Shown: positions 7,939 to 17,948 of the stretch, one piece after another
Position numbering within the stretch: the first letter of the stretch is position 1
Layout: each line of letters begins with the position of its first letter
NCBI RefSeq assembly: GCF_019145475.1
Contig: NZ_JAHTKI010000007.1
Span: 124,001 to 188,000, forward strand
Direction of reading: 5' to 3'
Source of the DNA: Pseudomonas botevensis
GTDB lineage: Bacteria; Pseudomonadota; Gammaproteobacteria; Pseudomonadales; Pseudomonadaceae
DNA length: 64,000 nucleotides
Position numbers and translations under genes: made by a program
The notes under the pieces: generated by a model
Databases searched by the model: none
Seen by the model: the letters and a program-made list of their open reading frames with translations, nothing else
What the model was told of the DNA's origin: nothing

Positions 7939-10413
7939 TCAGGCGCTTTTCTGTGGCGGACGGTGATCGACGAAAAACGCTTTGTCCTTAGCGACCCGGT
8001 CGGAGGCACGCGGCATGTTCACTGCCTGCGCGTCCTGCGGCTCGACATACCAGTAGCAATGGCTGACCGCACGGGTGATCCCGACATACGCCAGGCGCAG
8101 GATTTCGTCCTTTTGCGCGCTGTCGTACGGCTCGCTGTCGCCGGTCTTGCCCAATCCGGCCATGCGGTAAACCTGATTTTTGTAGGGCGAACTGGTCAGA
8201 TGCTGGCAGTCACCGAGCAAAAACACCGCATCGGCCTGCAAGCCCTTGGCGCTGTGATAGGTCAGTTGTTTCAGGCGTCGGGACTCGTACGGCAAGCTCG
8301 AATCAACATTAACTACGTGCTGAATATGCTGCTCTATCAATGATTTATCGCTGCTTTTTCGATAAAGCATGAGGATTGAATCACCTTTTCGATAGTGCTC
8401 GGCCAAGCGCTCGGCCAGGGCCTGATCGTCGCGTTCCAGCACATTGACCGGCTGCAACGGCCGGTCCGCGCCGCTGGCTTTGGCCTTCTTGCCGGGAATC
8501 GCCGGCGCGGCGCGAACCACATGCTCCGCCGCATCGATGATGTGCTGGTGACTGCGGTAGTTGTCGCTGAGCATCACCCGGGTGGTGCTCGGCGAGGAAA
8601 ACTCCTTGTTGAACTCCATGAAGTAACTCGGCGAACTGCCGCGCCAGCCGTAGATCGACTGCCAGTCATCCCCCACGCAGAGCAGCGACGAACGCTGAGC
8701 GCCGCGCCCGACGTGCATGGCCGGGCCACGACTGCGGATTTCCGCGAGACTGGCACGTATCCACGAAACGATTTGCGGCGAAACGTCCTGAAACTCGTCG
8801 ATCATCAAGTGCGACATTGGCCTCAGCAGCTCATCGCCCAACAGCTTGAGGTTTTCCGGCGAATGCTCGCTGAACAGCGCGAACATGCGGTTGTAAGTCA
8901 TGACCGGCGGCTTCTGGTCGAGCAAATGATCTTCGAAGGCACGCCAGAACAGGCTCAGCGCCTCGAAGAAGAAGCGGTCCGGATCGTCCCTGGAGAAACT
9001 CATCCGGCCAACGGCATCCGGTACATCCAGCCCCAGGTTTTCGATGAAACCGGCGGCGGCGACAAAACAGTCGAGCAATGGCGCTGATGCCAGCTCGCCC
9101 TTGACCTTGTAATCGAAGCCCGGGCCGGCGCTGGCATCACCGGCCAGACTCGCCAGAACCCGCTTTAACGATTCGTAACTATCAAGCCATATCAATGGCT
9201 TACGACAGAAAGCTTGAAACAGGGTGCGCTTTACAGCCCATTCCGCGCGCACGCTCAACTTGGCGTTGGGACGGCAAACCTGCGGGTTTTCCCGAGGATC
9301 GAAACCCAGCACAACCCAGGCATCCAGACTCGGGATGTAGCCGTGGCTGTGGAAACGGGAGCCGTTGATTTCGAACACCTGACGGTTCGGCTCGATGCCC
9401 TTGATCGGCCAGGCGCCGGCGCGGAACCACAGATCCTCAATCACATCGCACAGCTCTTCGTCACGCTTGGCAGCCAGTTCGGTCACCGCCATGCGTTTCT
9501 GCACGTCCGGGTGATCGCGCTCCAGCTCCTTCAGTTGCAAGGCGTGTCGGGACAGCGGCTGGATTAGCTCGCGGAAACGCTCATCCTCGGTGAACAACCG
9601 GTGGTAACAGGCGTTGAGCTGCTGGCGCTGGACATCGTTGATACGCAGATCGAACGGGTTGCTGTCGACATCTTCATCGCCGCCCGGCGGTCGCTGGCTA
9701 AGGTTTTCGAACGCCTGCAGGCGCTCGAATCCCGGCAGGCTGCGCACCATCGGCAAAATGCGCGAGTGAAAGGTCCGCACCAGCTCCCGCGCCTGCTTCT
9801 GCCCCAACGCCCGGCCCCACAGCCCGAACAGCTCGATCAGTTTGTTGATGAAGTCCTTGCGCGATTCGCGGGTGAAGGTGACCACGGTCATCGAATCCAG
9901 CTCGAAGCCCAGATAATGCACCAGCAGCAGAATGCGCAGCACCAGCGTGGTCGACTTGCCCGCCCCGGCGCCGGCAATCACCGAGGTAGACGGGGTATCA
10001 CTGAAGATCATCTTCCATTGCGCCACGCTCGGCTGGGCGTGAGCCGGCAGCAAACTGGCGACATCAGCCTTCATGCGCTTCTTCAGCTCAGCGCTGAGCG
10101 GCAGACGCCAGTCGTCGAACAAATGATTGTCGACGCTTGGCGGGCGATGCTCGGTGCTGCGACTGTCGCGAATCAACAGCACCTGACGGCCTTCCTCCAG
10201 ACCCTCGAGCTTGCCTTCCTTATAGCCGTAATCCACCCCGGCGGTGTGACCGCTGCGGAAGCCATCGGCCTGGCCATGCAGCCAGGACGCCCGATGCTGG
10301 GCGCGCAGTCGCGTCAGACCGTGACCAAAAAAACGCGCGGCCAGGCGCTTGAACCAGGGCATCTCGCTCAGAGGACGAAGTTCGGGAGGAAGATCGGGGG
10401 TGTGCTGCGCCAC
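7939..10413 (-). CDS. UvrD/Rep-like superfamily 1 DNA helicase
   Basis: 824-residue ATP-dependent helicase. Visible motifs in order: Walker A AGAGAGKST (residues 147-155), motif Ia VVTFTRESRKDFI, motif II LMIDEFQDVSP, motif III GDDWQSIYGWRG, motif V LTYHSAKGLQADAVFL and motif VI YVGITRA. About 140 residues precede the helicase core and include a charged GYKEGKLEGLEEGRQ stretch, so this is not housekeeping UvrD or Rep but a variant seen as a stand-alone gene in pseudomonads. GTG start with GGAG 10 bases upstream. It converges on the DUF1652 gene. A role in DNA repair or replication restart is inferred from the family only. Confidence 0.88.
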   Translation of the reverse strand: MAQHTPDLPPELRPLSEMPWFKRLAARFFGHGLTRLRAQHRASWLHGQADGFRSGHTAGVDYGYKEGKLEGLEEGRQVLLIRDSRSTEHRPPSVDNHLFDDWRLPLSAELKKRMKADVASLLPAHAQPSVAQWKMIFSDTPSTSVIAGAGAGKSTTLVLRILLLVHYLGFELDSMTVVTFTRESRKDFINKLIELFGLWGRALGQKQARELVRTFHSRILPMVRSLPGFERLQAFENLSQRPPGGDEDVDSNPFDLRINDVQRQQLNACYHRLFTEDERFRELIQPLSRHALQLKELERDHPDVQKRMAVTELAAKRDEELCDVIEDLWFRAGAWPIKGIEPNRQVFEINGSRFHSHGYIPSLDAWVVLGFDPRENPQVCRPNAKLSVRAEWAVKRTLFQAFCRKPLIWLDSYESLKRVLASLAGDASAGPGFDYKVKGELASAPLLDCFVAAAGFIENLGLDVPDAVGRMSFSRDDPDRFFFEALSLFWRAFEDHLLDQKPPVMTYNRMFALFSEHSPENLKLLGDELLRPMSHLMIDEFQDVSPQIVSWIRASLAEIRSRGPAMHVGRGAQRSSLLCVGDDWQSIYGWRGSSPSYFMEFNKEFSSPSTTRVMLSDNYRSHQHIIDAAEHVVRAAPAIPGKKAKASGADRPLQPVNVLERDDQALAERLAEHYRKGDSILMLYRKSSDKSLIEQHIQHVVNVDSSLPYESRRLKQLTYHSAKGLQADAVFLLGDCQHLTSSPYKNQVYRMAGLGKTGDSEPYDSAQKDEILRLAYVGITRAVSHCYWYVEPQDAQAVNMPRASDRVAKDKAFFVDHRPPQKSA

Positions 10414-10689
10414 GCTGACGGACTCCGGTGTGAGGCTGAGGGTGGGTATGGTGGCTGCATTTGCTTTTGAGTTCTAGCAATTGCTTGCAGGTCATTGGTT
10501 TAGGCGATGAATCGAAGGCTGAGTGAGAGTGTTTCGAGCCTCATTAATATCAATCTATTCGATCAGAATGCCGCAGTTTTTACGCTTTTTATCGATCATA
10601 GGTTGATAGATGATGCCGGTCATACACCACCGGTCTCGCATCGTGGCTCAGGCCCTGCCGCCCATGACGAACCTTTTGAGGAGACGAAC

Positions 10690-11385
10690 ATGCTTGAACT
10701 CAGACCTTTCAACTCCCTGGGCGGCGCCCACCACGGCTGGCTGGATGCCCATCACCATTTTTCGTTCGCCGAGTACTACGATCCGCAACGCATGAACTGG
10801 GGCAACCTGCGGGTGTGGAACGACGACATCATTGCCCCCGGCACCGGTTTCCCGACCCACCCGCACCGCGATATGGAAATCATCACCTACGTTCGTGAAG
10901 GTGCGATCTCCCACCAGGACAATCTGGGCAACAAGGGCCGTACCGAGGCTGGCGATGTGCAAGTCATGAGCGCCGGCACCGGGATTGCCCATAGCGAATA
11001 CAACCTCGAGTCCACGGAAACGCGGATCTTCCAGATCTGGATTCTGCCGACCGAAACCGGCGCACCGCCATCCTGGGGCGCCAAGCCGTTCCCCAAAGGC
11101 CAGCGCGAAGGCTTCGTGACGCTCGCCAGCGGCAAGGACGGTGATGACCAGAGCCTGCGCATTCGCGCCGATGCCCGTTTGGTCGCCGCGAATATCAAGG
11201 CTGGGGAAACCGCCGAATATCGCCTCGATGCCGGGCGCCGCGCTTACCTCGTACCCGCCACTGGCGTGATTGAAGTCAATGGCGTGCGGGCAAACGCTCG
11301 AGACGGTGTAGCCGTGGCCGATGAGCAAGTGCTGACGGTCACTGCGCTGGAAGACAGTGAAATCGTGTTGGTGGATCTGGCCTGA
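10690..11385 (+). CDS. Pirin-like cupin protein
   Basis: 231-residue bicupin of the pirin family. The N-terminal cupin keeps the metal-binding pattern (FPTHPHRDMEIITYVREG, then AGTGIAHSEYN), and the C-terminal half holds a degenerate second cupin. Some bacterial pirins have quercetinase activity and others bind enzymes or regulators; the role here is not evident. ATG at 10690 has AGGAG 8 bases upstream, which decides against a longer in-frame reading from 10507. The region before it (10414-10689) is comparatively AT-rich and is shared with the divergent helicase gene. Confidence 0.9.
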   Translation: MLELRPFNSLGGAHHGWLDAHHHFSFAEYYDPQRMNWGNLRVWNDDIIAPGTGFPTHPHRDMEIITYVREGAISHQDNLGNKGRTEAGDVQVMSAGTGIAHSEYNLESTETRIFQIWILPTETGAPPSWGAKPFPKGQREGFVTLASGKDGDDQSLRIRADARLVAANIKAGETAEYRLDAGRRAYLVPATGVIEVNGVRANARDGVAVADEQVLTVTALEDSEIVLVDLA

Positions 11386-11403
11386 TTGCAGTAAATCCCA
11401 GGC

Positions 11404-11439
11404 AAAAAAAAGGGGCGACCGTGATGGTCGCCCCTTTTT
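11404..11439. terminator. Bidirectional intrinsic terminator between pirin and pgm
   Basis: A-run, AGGGGCGACC, loop GTGAT, GGTCGCCCCT and a T-run: a perfect 10-bp core stem extended by A-T pairs, between two converging genes. Confidence 0.95.
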
Positions 11440-11455
11440 CATTGCTTTTGCACAA

Positions 11456-13102
11456 TCACTTCGCGGAAATCGCGCCGTCCACGAGGGTCTGCGCTTCGGC
11501 CACCAGTTGCTTGAGGTGGTCGTCGCCGATAAAGCTTTCGGCGTAAATCTTGTAGATGTCTTCGGTGCCCGACGGACGCGCGGCGAACCAGCCGTTTTCG
11601 GTCATCACTTTCAAACCGCCAATGGCCTGGTCGTTGCCCGGCGCGTGGCTGAGGATGCTCTGGATCTTCTCCCCGGCCAACTCGGTCGACGTGACCTGCT
11701 CCGGCGACAGCTTGCTCAGCAGCGCCTTTTGCTCAGGGTTGGCCTTGGCGTCCACACGTACCGAGAACGGCTCACCCAGCTCATCGGTCAGCGCGCGGTA
11801 GGCCTGGCTTGGATCGCGACCAGTGCGAGCTGTCATTTCTGCCGCCAGCAAGGCCGGGATCAAGCCGTCCTTGTCGGTGCTCCAGACGCCGCCGTCCTTG
11901 CGCAGGAACGAGGCACCGGCGCTCTCTTCGCCGCCAAAACCCAGCGACCCGTCGAACAGACCGTCGGCAAACCATTTGAAACCGACCGGCACTTCATACA
12001 GGCGACGGCCCAGGCGCTTGGCCACGCGATCGATCAGACCGCTGCTGACCACGGTTTTGCCCACGGCGGCGTCGGCGCGCCATTGCGGACGGTTCTGGAA
12101 CAGATAGTCGATAGCGACGGCCAGGTAGTTGTTCGGTGCCAGCAAACCACCGGACGGCGTCACGATGCCGTGGCGGTCATGATCCGGATCGCAGGCGAAC
12201 GCGACATCGAAGCGTTCCTTGAGACCGATCAGGCCTTGCATGGCGTGGCTGGAGGACGGGTCCATGCGGATCTGGCCATCCCAATCGACAGTCATGAAGC
12301 GGAAAGTCGAATCGACTTCTTTATTGACCACGTCCAGGTCGAGACGGTAGTGCTCGGCAATCGCCGACCAGTAGCGCACGCCGGCGCCGCCCAGCGGATC
12401 GACACCCAGACGCAGCTTGGCGCCACGAATGGCATCGAAATCGATGACATTGATCAGGTCGGCGACGTAGATGTTCACATAGTCATGGCGATGGGTGGTG
12501 CTGGCTTTCAGCGCCTGCTCGTAGCTGATGCGCTTGACCCCGGCCAGTTTGTTGGCCAGCAGTTCGTTGGCCTTGGCTTCGATCCACTTGGTGATGTGGG
12601 TATCGGCCGGGCCACCGTTGGTAGGGTTGTATTTATAGCCGCCGCTTTGTGGCGGGTTGTGCGAAGGCGTGATGACGATGCCATCGGCCAGGCCCGAAGT
12701 GCGGCCACGGTTGTAGCAGAGAATCGCGTGGGACACGGCAGGTGTCGGGGTGTATTCGTCACCCTCGGCGATCATCACGGTCACGCCGTTGGCCGCCAGC
12801 ACTTCCAGAGCGCTGGCGCCGGCCGGGGTCGAGAGTGCGTGGGTGTCGATGCCGACAAACAGCGGCCCGGTGATGCCCTGGGCTTCACGATACAGGCAGA
12901 TCGCCTGGCTGATGGCCAGGACGTGCCATTCGTTGAAACTCAAGTCAAAGGAACTGCCCCGGTGCCCGGACGTGCCGAACGCTACGCGTTGAGTGGAAAT
13001 CGAAGCATCGGGCTGGCCAGTGTAATAAGCCGTTACCAGTCGCGGGATATCGACCAACAGTGCTGCCGGTGCCGGTTTGCCCGCAAAAGGACTGAGTGTC
13101 AT
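11456..13102 (-). CDS. pgm: Phosphoglucomutase (alpha-D-glucose phosphate-specific)
   Basis: 548-residue cytoplasmic enzyme interconverting glucose 1-phosphate and glucose 6-phosphate, feeding glycogen, trehalose and surface sugar synthesis. The phosphoserine loop is VITPSHNP with Ser147, the Mg-binding loop is CDPDHDR (Asp305, Asp307, Asp309), and the sugar-binding loop GGEESAG is intact; FGTSGHRG lies near the start. Full length for the family. ATG at 13102 with GAGG upstream. It stands alone, with a bidirectional terminator behind it. Confidence 0.96.
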   Translation of the reverse strand: MTLSPFAGKPAPAALLVDIPRLVTAYYTGQPDASISTQRVAFGTSGHRGSSFDLSFNEWHVLAISQAICLYREAQGITGPLFVGIDTHALSTPAGASALEVLAANGVTVMIAEGDEYTPTPAVSHAILCYNRGRTSGLADGIVITPSHNPPQSGGYKYNPTNGGPADTHITKWIEAKANELLANKLAGVKRISYEQALKASTTHRHDYVNIYVADLINVIDFDAIRGAKLRLGVDPLGGAGVRYWSAIAEHYRLDLDVVNKEVDSTFRFMTVDWDGQIRMDPSSSHAMQGLIGLKERFDVAFACDPDHDRHGIVTPSGGLLAPNNYLAVAIDYLFQNRPQWRADAAVGKTVVSSGLIDRVAKRLGRRLYEVPVGFKWFADGLFDGSLGFGGEESAGASFLRKDGGVWSTDKDGLIPALLAAEMTARTGRDPSQAYRALTDELGEPFSVRVDAKANPEQKALLSKLSPEQVTSTELAGEKIQSILSHAPGNDQAIGGLKVMTENGWFAARPSGTEDIYKIYAESFIGDDHLKQLVAEAQTLVDGAISAK

Positions 13103-13208
13103 GCAAAACCTCTGAGTCAGAGTGGTTCGAGAAATACCGCGCAGTTTACTGGCAGTTTGACCGCAGTGCGATGGGATCTATCCGAGGCACCCTGACAGTT
13201 TTTCCCAA

Positions 13209-14609
13209 TCAGTCGCCCGGCGCCAGTCGCAAGGCGTCACCGAGCAGCCCGACAACGCCGGCGAGCTCATCGTCCGCGTAGCCGATCGGACTCAGGCGCA
13301 GATGCTGCCCGTGCAATCCGTGCAGGCTAAACAGCTCGCCCGGCGCAATAATCACATGCTGTGCAAGCAAGCGCTGGAACACCATCGTCATGTCTACCTG
13401 ACGCGATGAACGCGCCCAGACAGTCGCCCCACCCTGCGGCTCGACGATGTGCAGCGACTCCCCCAGGCGCTCGCGCAACAGTTGAATCAACTGGATTCGG
13501 CGTTCCTTCAGCAGCCTGCGCAGGATATGCAGGTGCTGGTCGATCCGCCCGCCGGTGTACAACCGGGCGATGGCTTTCTGGCGAACCGGCGACAGACGAA
13601 ACGAGCGCAACAGAAAATGCCGCTGCAACTCGCGGCGCCACGCTCGAGACAGGACAAAACCATAAGCCGCTTCAACGCCCATGAATTTCTCGAAGGTCGA
13701 GAACACCAGCAGCCGATCGGGGTCCAGCAGGTCGCGCAGACGCTGGCCTTCACCGTCATCATCCAGCTCGCTGTAGCAGTCGTTTTCCAGCACCCAGGTG
13801 CCATGGCCCGTCAGCAAATCAGCGATTACGCTGCGGTTATTCTCCGGAATCAGACTGCCACACGGCATGTTCAGCTTCGACGACAGCAGGATCAGCCGCA
13901 CGGGTTCGATCTTCAGCAGGTTTTCCAGGCGCTGCGGGTCAAGCGCCCCGCCCGCCTCCAGCGGCAATTCGATGACCCGGACTTCGGCGCTCTTGAGCAA
14001 ACGCAGGATCACCCAGTCACAGGGCGATTCGATCACGACCGTGGCATGGCGCAGGCCCAGTACGGCAATCAGGATCTCCAGCACGCCGCGCAGGTCGGCA
14101 CCGATGTAGACGTCATCTGCATGCCAGCAATGCACCGGGGATGTGGTGTAGCGTGCGGCCAGCAGCGTGCGCAATTCCAGCTCGCCACAAGGCTGGCTGA
14201 GCCATTGCGGTTGCCGCGGATACTGGCGCAATAGCTCCCGTTCAAGCATCAGCAGCGGACTGTCCAGCGGCTGCAGCGCAGCCGGATCATCGGTGCTTAG
14301 CACGCGCATGCCAGGGCGCCGGGCGTTGACGTAGATTGTTTCGAGCAAGTCGTTACCGCTGCCGGGAGCCATGAGACTGACCACGGCCGGTGCGTAGTAG
14401 CCAGACTTGGCGACCGAATACACCCGCCCCTCCTTCTCCAGTAACGAATAGGCATACTGGATGGTGGAGATCGAGACCCCCAGGCGCTCGGCCAGTTGCC
14501 GCAGTGACGGCAGGCGAACCGAGCCCTGATGCCCGGGCTCATTGATCAACTGATCCAGATAACGGTACACGGCCTGATAAGCGAAATCGGTCTCCCGCGT
14601 GATTTTCAT
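13209..14609 (-). CDS. MocR-type transcriptional regulator (GntR HTH + aminotransferase domain)
   Basis: 466 residues. N-terminal winged helix (about 1-75) with RLPSLRQLAERLGVSISTIQ and AYSLLEKEGRV, then an aspartate aminotransferase fold (about 100-460). The PLP lysine is kept as STFEKFMG (Lys308), followed by EAAYGFVLS. MocR proteins usually sense PLP or an amine/amino acid adduct. It begins 49 bases after the end of the uncharacterised 483-residue gene on the same strand, so the two are likely co-transcribed. The target is unknown. The ribosome site is weak (CAGG). Confidence 0.88.
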   Translation of the reverse strand: MKITRETDFAYQAVYRYLDQLINEPGHQGSVRLPSLRQLAERLGVSISTIQYAYSLLEKEGRVYSVAKSGYYAPAVVSLMAPGSGNDLLETIYVNARRPGMRVLSTDDPAALQPLDSPLLMLERELLRQYPRQPQWLSQPCGELELRTLLAARYTTSPVHCWHADDVYIGADLRGVLEILIAVLGLRHATVVIESPCDWVILRLLKSAEVRVIELPLEAGGALDPQRLENLLKIEPVRLILLSSKLNMPCGSLIPENNRSVIADLLTGHGTWVLENDCYSELDDDGEGQRLRDLLDPDRLLVFSTFEKFMGVEAAYGFVLSRAWRRELQRHFLLRSFRLSPVRQKAIARLYTGGRIDQHLHILRRLLKERRIQLIQLLRERLGESLHIVEPQGGATVWARSSRQVDMTMVFQRLLAQHVIIAPGELFSLHGLHGQHLRLSPIGYADDELAGVVGLLGDALRLAPGD

Positions 14610-14658
14610 GAGCCTGTATCCGTGGGATGCAACGCCCGCTCAGGCAGTTCATCCACGC

Positions 14659-16110
14659 TCAACCTTCCGCCGAGCAGTCGTCGGCGACGGCATCGGTCTC
14701 GTCCAATCCGCTCTCCAACGCGGGAGCGCTGATGCTTGGCGGGGTCATGGCGTACAAACGCCCGATCAGCTTGACCGGCAGGCCACTGACGTCGGTCATC
14801 CAGTGCAGGACCTGCTCCGGCGCGTGCAGCCCTTGCATGGCACGGTGCAGGTCAGGCATTGCGACCAACATGCCCGGGTGGCAATGGCGCAGGAATCGCT
14901 CGAGTCCCGCGCCATTGTCGACGAACGGCGCAAACATCAGGCAGACCATTTGCGCTTCGCTCAGGCCAAAGGTCTGTTGCAGGCATTGCGCCATTTGCCC
15001 GCGCGACTCTTCGTGATCGCGCAGGTGACCCAAGGTGTCCAGCAACCGTTCGCAGACCGTCTCGGGAACCTGTTTGCGATGCAGTGTCGCCAGACAGCTT
15101 TGAAGGTACTGCGAAACCCCGTCCTCATAGGCCCGGCCTTCGACCAGGCTTGCCTGCAAACCCCGCAGATGCGCAGCGAGCAGCGGATCGATGTATTCGT
15201 TTTCGCCCAGATGCAAGGCCATTTCCTCGGCGTGAAACCCGAGGAAATCCGTAAGCAGCGGCCAGCGTTCTTCGAGCTTGCCGACCACCATGTCGTGGAT
15301 GTCGATGAAACTGGTGCGCCGGCAGGCCTCGAACTGCCCGGCGGGACGCCATGCCATCAACTCGCCGTCGGTGTAGAACTGGCGATAAACGTCGCCGCCC
15401 AGCCCATCAAGGACGGGAAACAGATCGTCGAAACTTGCAGCAGACGACGGCAACGTGCCAATTCCGGCCTTCTGCACGGCACGGTTCAGCCCATCGAGGA
15501 AATGCCGCTGGCGCTGCAACGGCTCGCTGGCGACCAGAGCATCGACGCCATTGCTCCAGCGGGCAACCTGACCATAAAACTCGGCGGTGGAGAGATAGAC
15601 GTCATCCCACAGCTCCAGGCCTTCATTCCTGGCGCGCCGGTGGCCCATCAGTAATTGGCTGATCCGATTGGCTTCGCTGCCGTCGTCACTGACCGGCGCC
15701 TGCTCATCGAACGGCAGTACCTCGCGGTGATCAACCATCAGCAATTCGACCCGTGGGTCGTCGTAGAGGAACAGCGCACTGTAACTGCGGTGTATGTTGT
15801 GCATGGCCGGCGCACCGATGCCGGTGCGGCGTAGGGTGGCCACCCGCAACTGGAACGTGGCCGGCGCACGCCCGGCGATGCTCAACTGCGCGGCACGCAT
15901 CAATGCCAGGGCATAGCAACTGTCACGAGTACCGGACTGCACCACCAGCACCTTGAAGGATCCGATGCGATCCATGCCACCGGCGGCGACCGCCAGCCGC
16001 TGAATCAGCAACTGCAATGCAGTGCGCTCGGCGCGGGAGAAAAAGCTCAGCAAGCGTTGCAACACTTGCTGATAAACGTAGTTCATTGCCTGATCATGGA
16101 TTGTGCTCAT
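14659..16110 (-). CDS. Uncharacterised protein paired with a MocR regulator
   Basis: 483 residues; I do not recognise the family. There is no signal peptide or obvious membrane segment. The N-terminal part is helical and basic (YVYQQVLQRLLSFFSRAER), then a strand-rich stretch (FKVLVVQSGTRDSCYALALM) containing an isolated Cys, and several His/Asp-rich segments further on (FIDIHDMVVGKLEERW, GFHAEEMALHLGENEYID). The latter could be a helical metal-binding domain, but this is speculation. ATG at 16110 has GGGTGAA upstream; an ATG 30 bases earlier has no ribosome site. It precedes the MocR gene on the same strand, so it may make or sense a ligand for that regulator. Confidence 0.7.
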   Translation of the reverse strand: MSTIHDQAMNYVYQQVLQRLLSFFSRAERTALQLLIQRLAVAAGGMDRIGSFKVLVVQSGTRDSCYALALMRAAQLSIAGRAPATFQLRVATLRRTGIGAPAMHNIHRSYSALFLYDDPRVELLMVDHREVLPFDEQAPVSDDGSEANRISQLLMGHRRARNEGLELWDDVYLSTAEFYGQVARWSNGVDALVASEPLQRQRHFLDGLNRAVQKAGIGTLPSSAASFDDLFPVLDGLGGDVYRQFYTDGELMAWRPAGQFEACRRTSFIDIHDMVVGKLEERWPLLTDFLGFHAEEMALHLGENEYIDPLLAAHLRGLQASLVEGRAYEDGVSQYLQSCLATLHRKQVPETVCERLLDTLGHLRDHEESRGQMAQCLQQTFGLSEAQMVCLMFAPFVDNGAGLERFLRHCHPGMLVAMPDLHRAMQGLHAPEQVLHWMTDVSGLPVKLIGRLYAMTPPSISAPALESGLDETDAVADDCSAEG

Positions 16111-16655
16111 CGGTACTTCACCCGGTATCAAAAAATTCATATCACGCAGCCGATACGCGAGCTGCGCAATAACTCATTAATTATTAATAGACGCTCAAAT
16201 GCTAACACTTAGTTTTTCGTAGTTATTTGAAACACTTGATCAGGGTGCGAGCTGAAAGTGCCATCATCTTGCGCGAAACCCCTGCCAACGCTGGGTCTTG
16301 CGAACCAGGCCATCGTCCTAGGAAACTTCTTACATGCTCCCACGCACTATGAGCACATGAAAAAAAGAACGGATTACGCGATAGCCCTACAGTTATTAAA
16401 CAGAACTTCGAAGAGCACTCGGAGATAACCGGGCGAGGATGGGCGAGACAAATAGAATGCACAGACATGGCTCATTCCTTGAGATGAAAGTAATCACTCA
16501 ATTATCAGTAATTATGGGGCGATTAGAAGATACAGATCGACGGCAAAAACCAGTTCAGTTGCTGAACGGGCTCGGAGCGAAGGCCGTGCAAGGTCGGCCT
16601 GGAGGGGGAATAAACGCAAAAGAGTCCGTGGGGCCACGGACTCTTTTCGACAGGG
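16111..16655. other. Intergenic region without a convincing gene
   Basis: About 545 bases, AT-richer next to 16110 (likely promoter of the uncharacterised gene). Short open frames exist on both strands (for example 16223-16468 minus), but none has a ribosome site, codon pattern or recognisable domain. The only clear element is the terminator at its right end. Confidence 0.6.
16618..16647 (-). terminator. Intrinsic terminator of the MDR oxidoreductase gene
   Basis: AAAAGAGTCCGTGG and CCACGGACTCTTTT form a near-perfect long stem with a small GC loop just past the stop codon at 16656; on the minus strand it ends in TTTTGCGTTT. Confidence 0.9.
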
Positions 16656-17678
16656 TTACGCCGGTTCGATCTGCAGCGCAACGCGCTCGCGGCATGGGCA
16701 TTCGTCCATGTAGCGGTGAGCTTCGACGAACTCGTTGAACGGGAAAACCCGAGTCTTGAGCGGCAGCAGCACGCGATCGGCGGTCAACTGGTTGATATCG
16801 CGCAAGGCACGCTGCAACGCGACGTGATCCTGAACGATGCCCAGTTCCGGCTTGCCGGTGAAATTGCCGATGCAGTGCACGAAAAACTGAATGTTCTTCT
16901 GGAACGCCGCGCAGGCCGGGAACGGTGTCTGGTTGCCGCCTTGCAGGCCATACAGCACCAGGCTGCCACGAGGGGCCAGGACATCGCCGAGCAAGGACAT
17001 CTGCGGACCGCCAAGACCGTCGAACACCACGTTGACGCCCACGTTGTCGGTAATCTTGTTGACCCGCATCAGCAGATCTTCTTCCTCGGTGACAATCACC
17101 TTCTCGGCACCGAGCGAGAGCAGATAATCGCGCTCGTCCGCGGTTTTCGTCGCGGCAATCACCCGCACACCCAGCGCCTTGCCCAACTGCACAAAGGACG
17201 GGCCGGCGCAGTGGCTGGCGTCGGTGATCAGGGCGAACTGGCCGGGTTTGACCCGCGCCAGATCGGTATAGCCGAAATAGGCGATCAACAGCGGCGTGTA
17301 ATGCACGCTGGCTTCGATCGGGCTGAGTACGTCCGGATACCGGGTCAGCGCGGTGCGCGGCAGAACGATCAGCTCGCCGTAGACCGGATAATCGTTGGGG
17401 CTCTCGGCGGGGAAGCTCGCCACCTTGTCGCCGACCGCCAGGTCTTCGACACCGTCACCCACAGCGGTGACCACGCCGGCCATTTCATGGCCAAGGCCTG
17501 AAGGCAGGCGCGCCTGGGACGAGGCCAGATTCTGACGCCAGAGCGTGTCATACCAACTGATGCCGATCGCTTCGACGCGCACCTGCACTTCGCCAGGACC
17601 TGGCTGAGCGGCCGCATGCTCTTCGCACTTGAGCACCTCGGCCGGACCAAACTTGTGAAAACGAATCGTGCGGGACAT
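16656..17678 (-). CDS. Zinc-type alcohol dehydrogenase-like MDR oxidoreductase
   Basis: 340-residue NAD(P)-dependent medium-chain dehydrogenase/reductase. The catalytic-domain pattern is LPSGLGHEMAGVVTAVGDGV followed by VGDKVAS. The nucleotide-binding half contains TDASHCAGPSFVQLGKALGV instead of a plain GxGxxG, as in quinone oxidoreductase-like members. The zinc-ligand pattern is only partly recognisable, so a zinc-free quinone reductase-like enzyme is possible. ATG at 17678 has GAGGT 6 bases upstream; a longer frame was rejected. It is divergent from a LysR regulator, which probably controls it. Confidence 0.85.
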   Translation of the reverse strand: MSRTIRFHKFGPAEVLKCEEHAAAQPGPGEVQVRVEAIGISWYDTLWRQNLASSQARLPSGLGHEMAGVVTAVGDGVEDLAVGDKVASFPAESPNDYPVYGELIVLPRTALTRYPDVLSPIEASVHYTPLLIAYFGYTDLARVKPGQFALITDASHCAGPSFVQLGKALGVRVIAATKTADERDYLLSLGAEKVIVTEEEDLLMRVNKITDNVGVNVVFDGLGGPQMSLLGDVLAPRGSLVLYGLQGGNQTPFPACAAFQKNIQFFVHCIGNFTGKPELGIVQDHVALQRALRDINQLTADRVLLPLKTRVFPFNEFVEAHRYMDECPCRERVALQIEPA

Positions 17679-17948
17679 CGCAAACCTCGTCAAAGTAACC
17701 TCTAATGCCATGAACTCTATCTGGGCTTTTCGACCAAGACCATCAGTGGCTATTAATAGTCGACATGCCTGTCATTGATTCCGCAGTATGGCCTGCATTG
17801 AGCAAATCCATGAAAAAACTGCCGAAACCTTCGCGCCAAAGCTGAATTTCCCGGTGCAGAGTACCAGCCTTTACCCGTAGTATTCATGCCGGCCATTGTT
17901 CCCATATGGCTGCCCTCGTCAAGCTTGATGACTCTGCCAGGACTCCAG

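Noticed and set aside
16356..16427. Short frame beginning MKKRTDYAIALQLLNR in the same gap
   Set aside because: Only 23 codons, no ribosome site. Could be a gene remnant, but nothing supports it.
16223..16468. 81-codon minus-strand frame in the 545-base gap
   Set aside because: No ribosome site, no family resemblance; codon usage unlike the neighbours.
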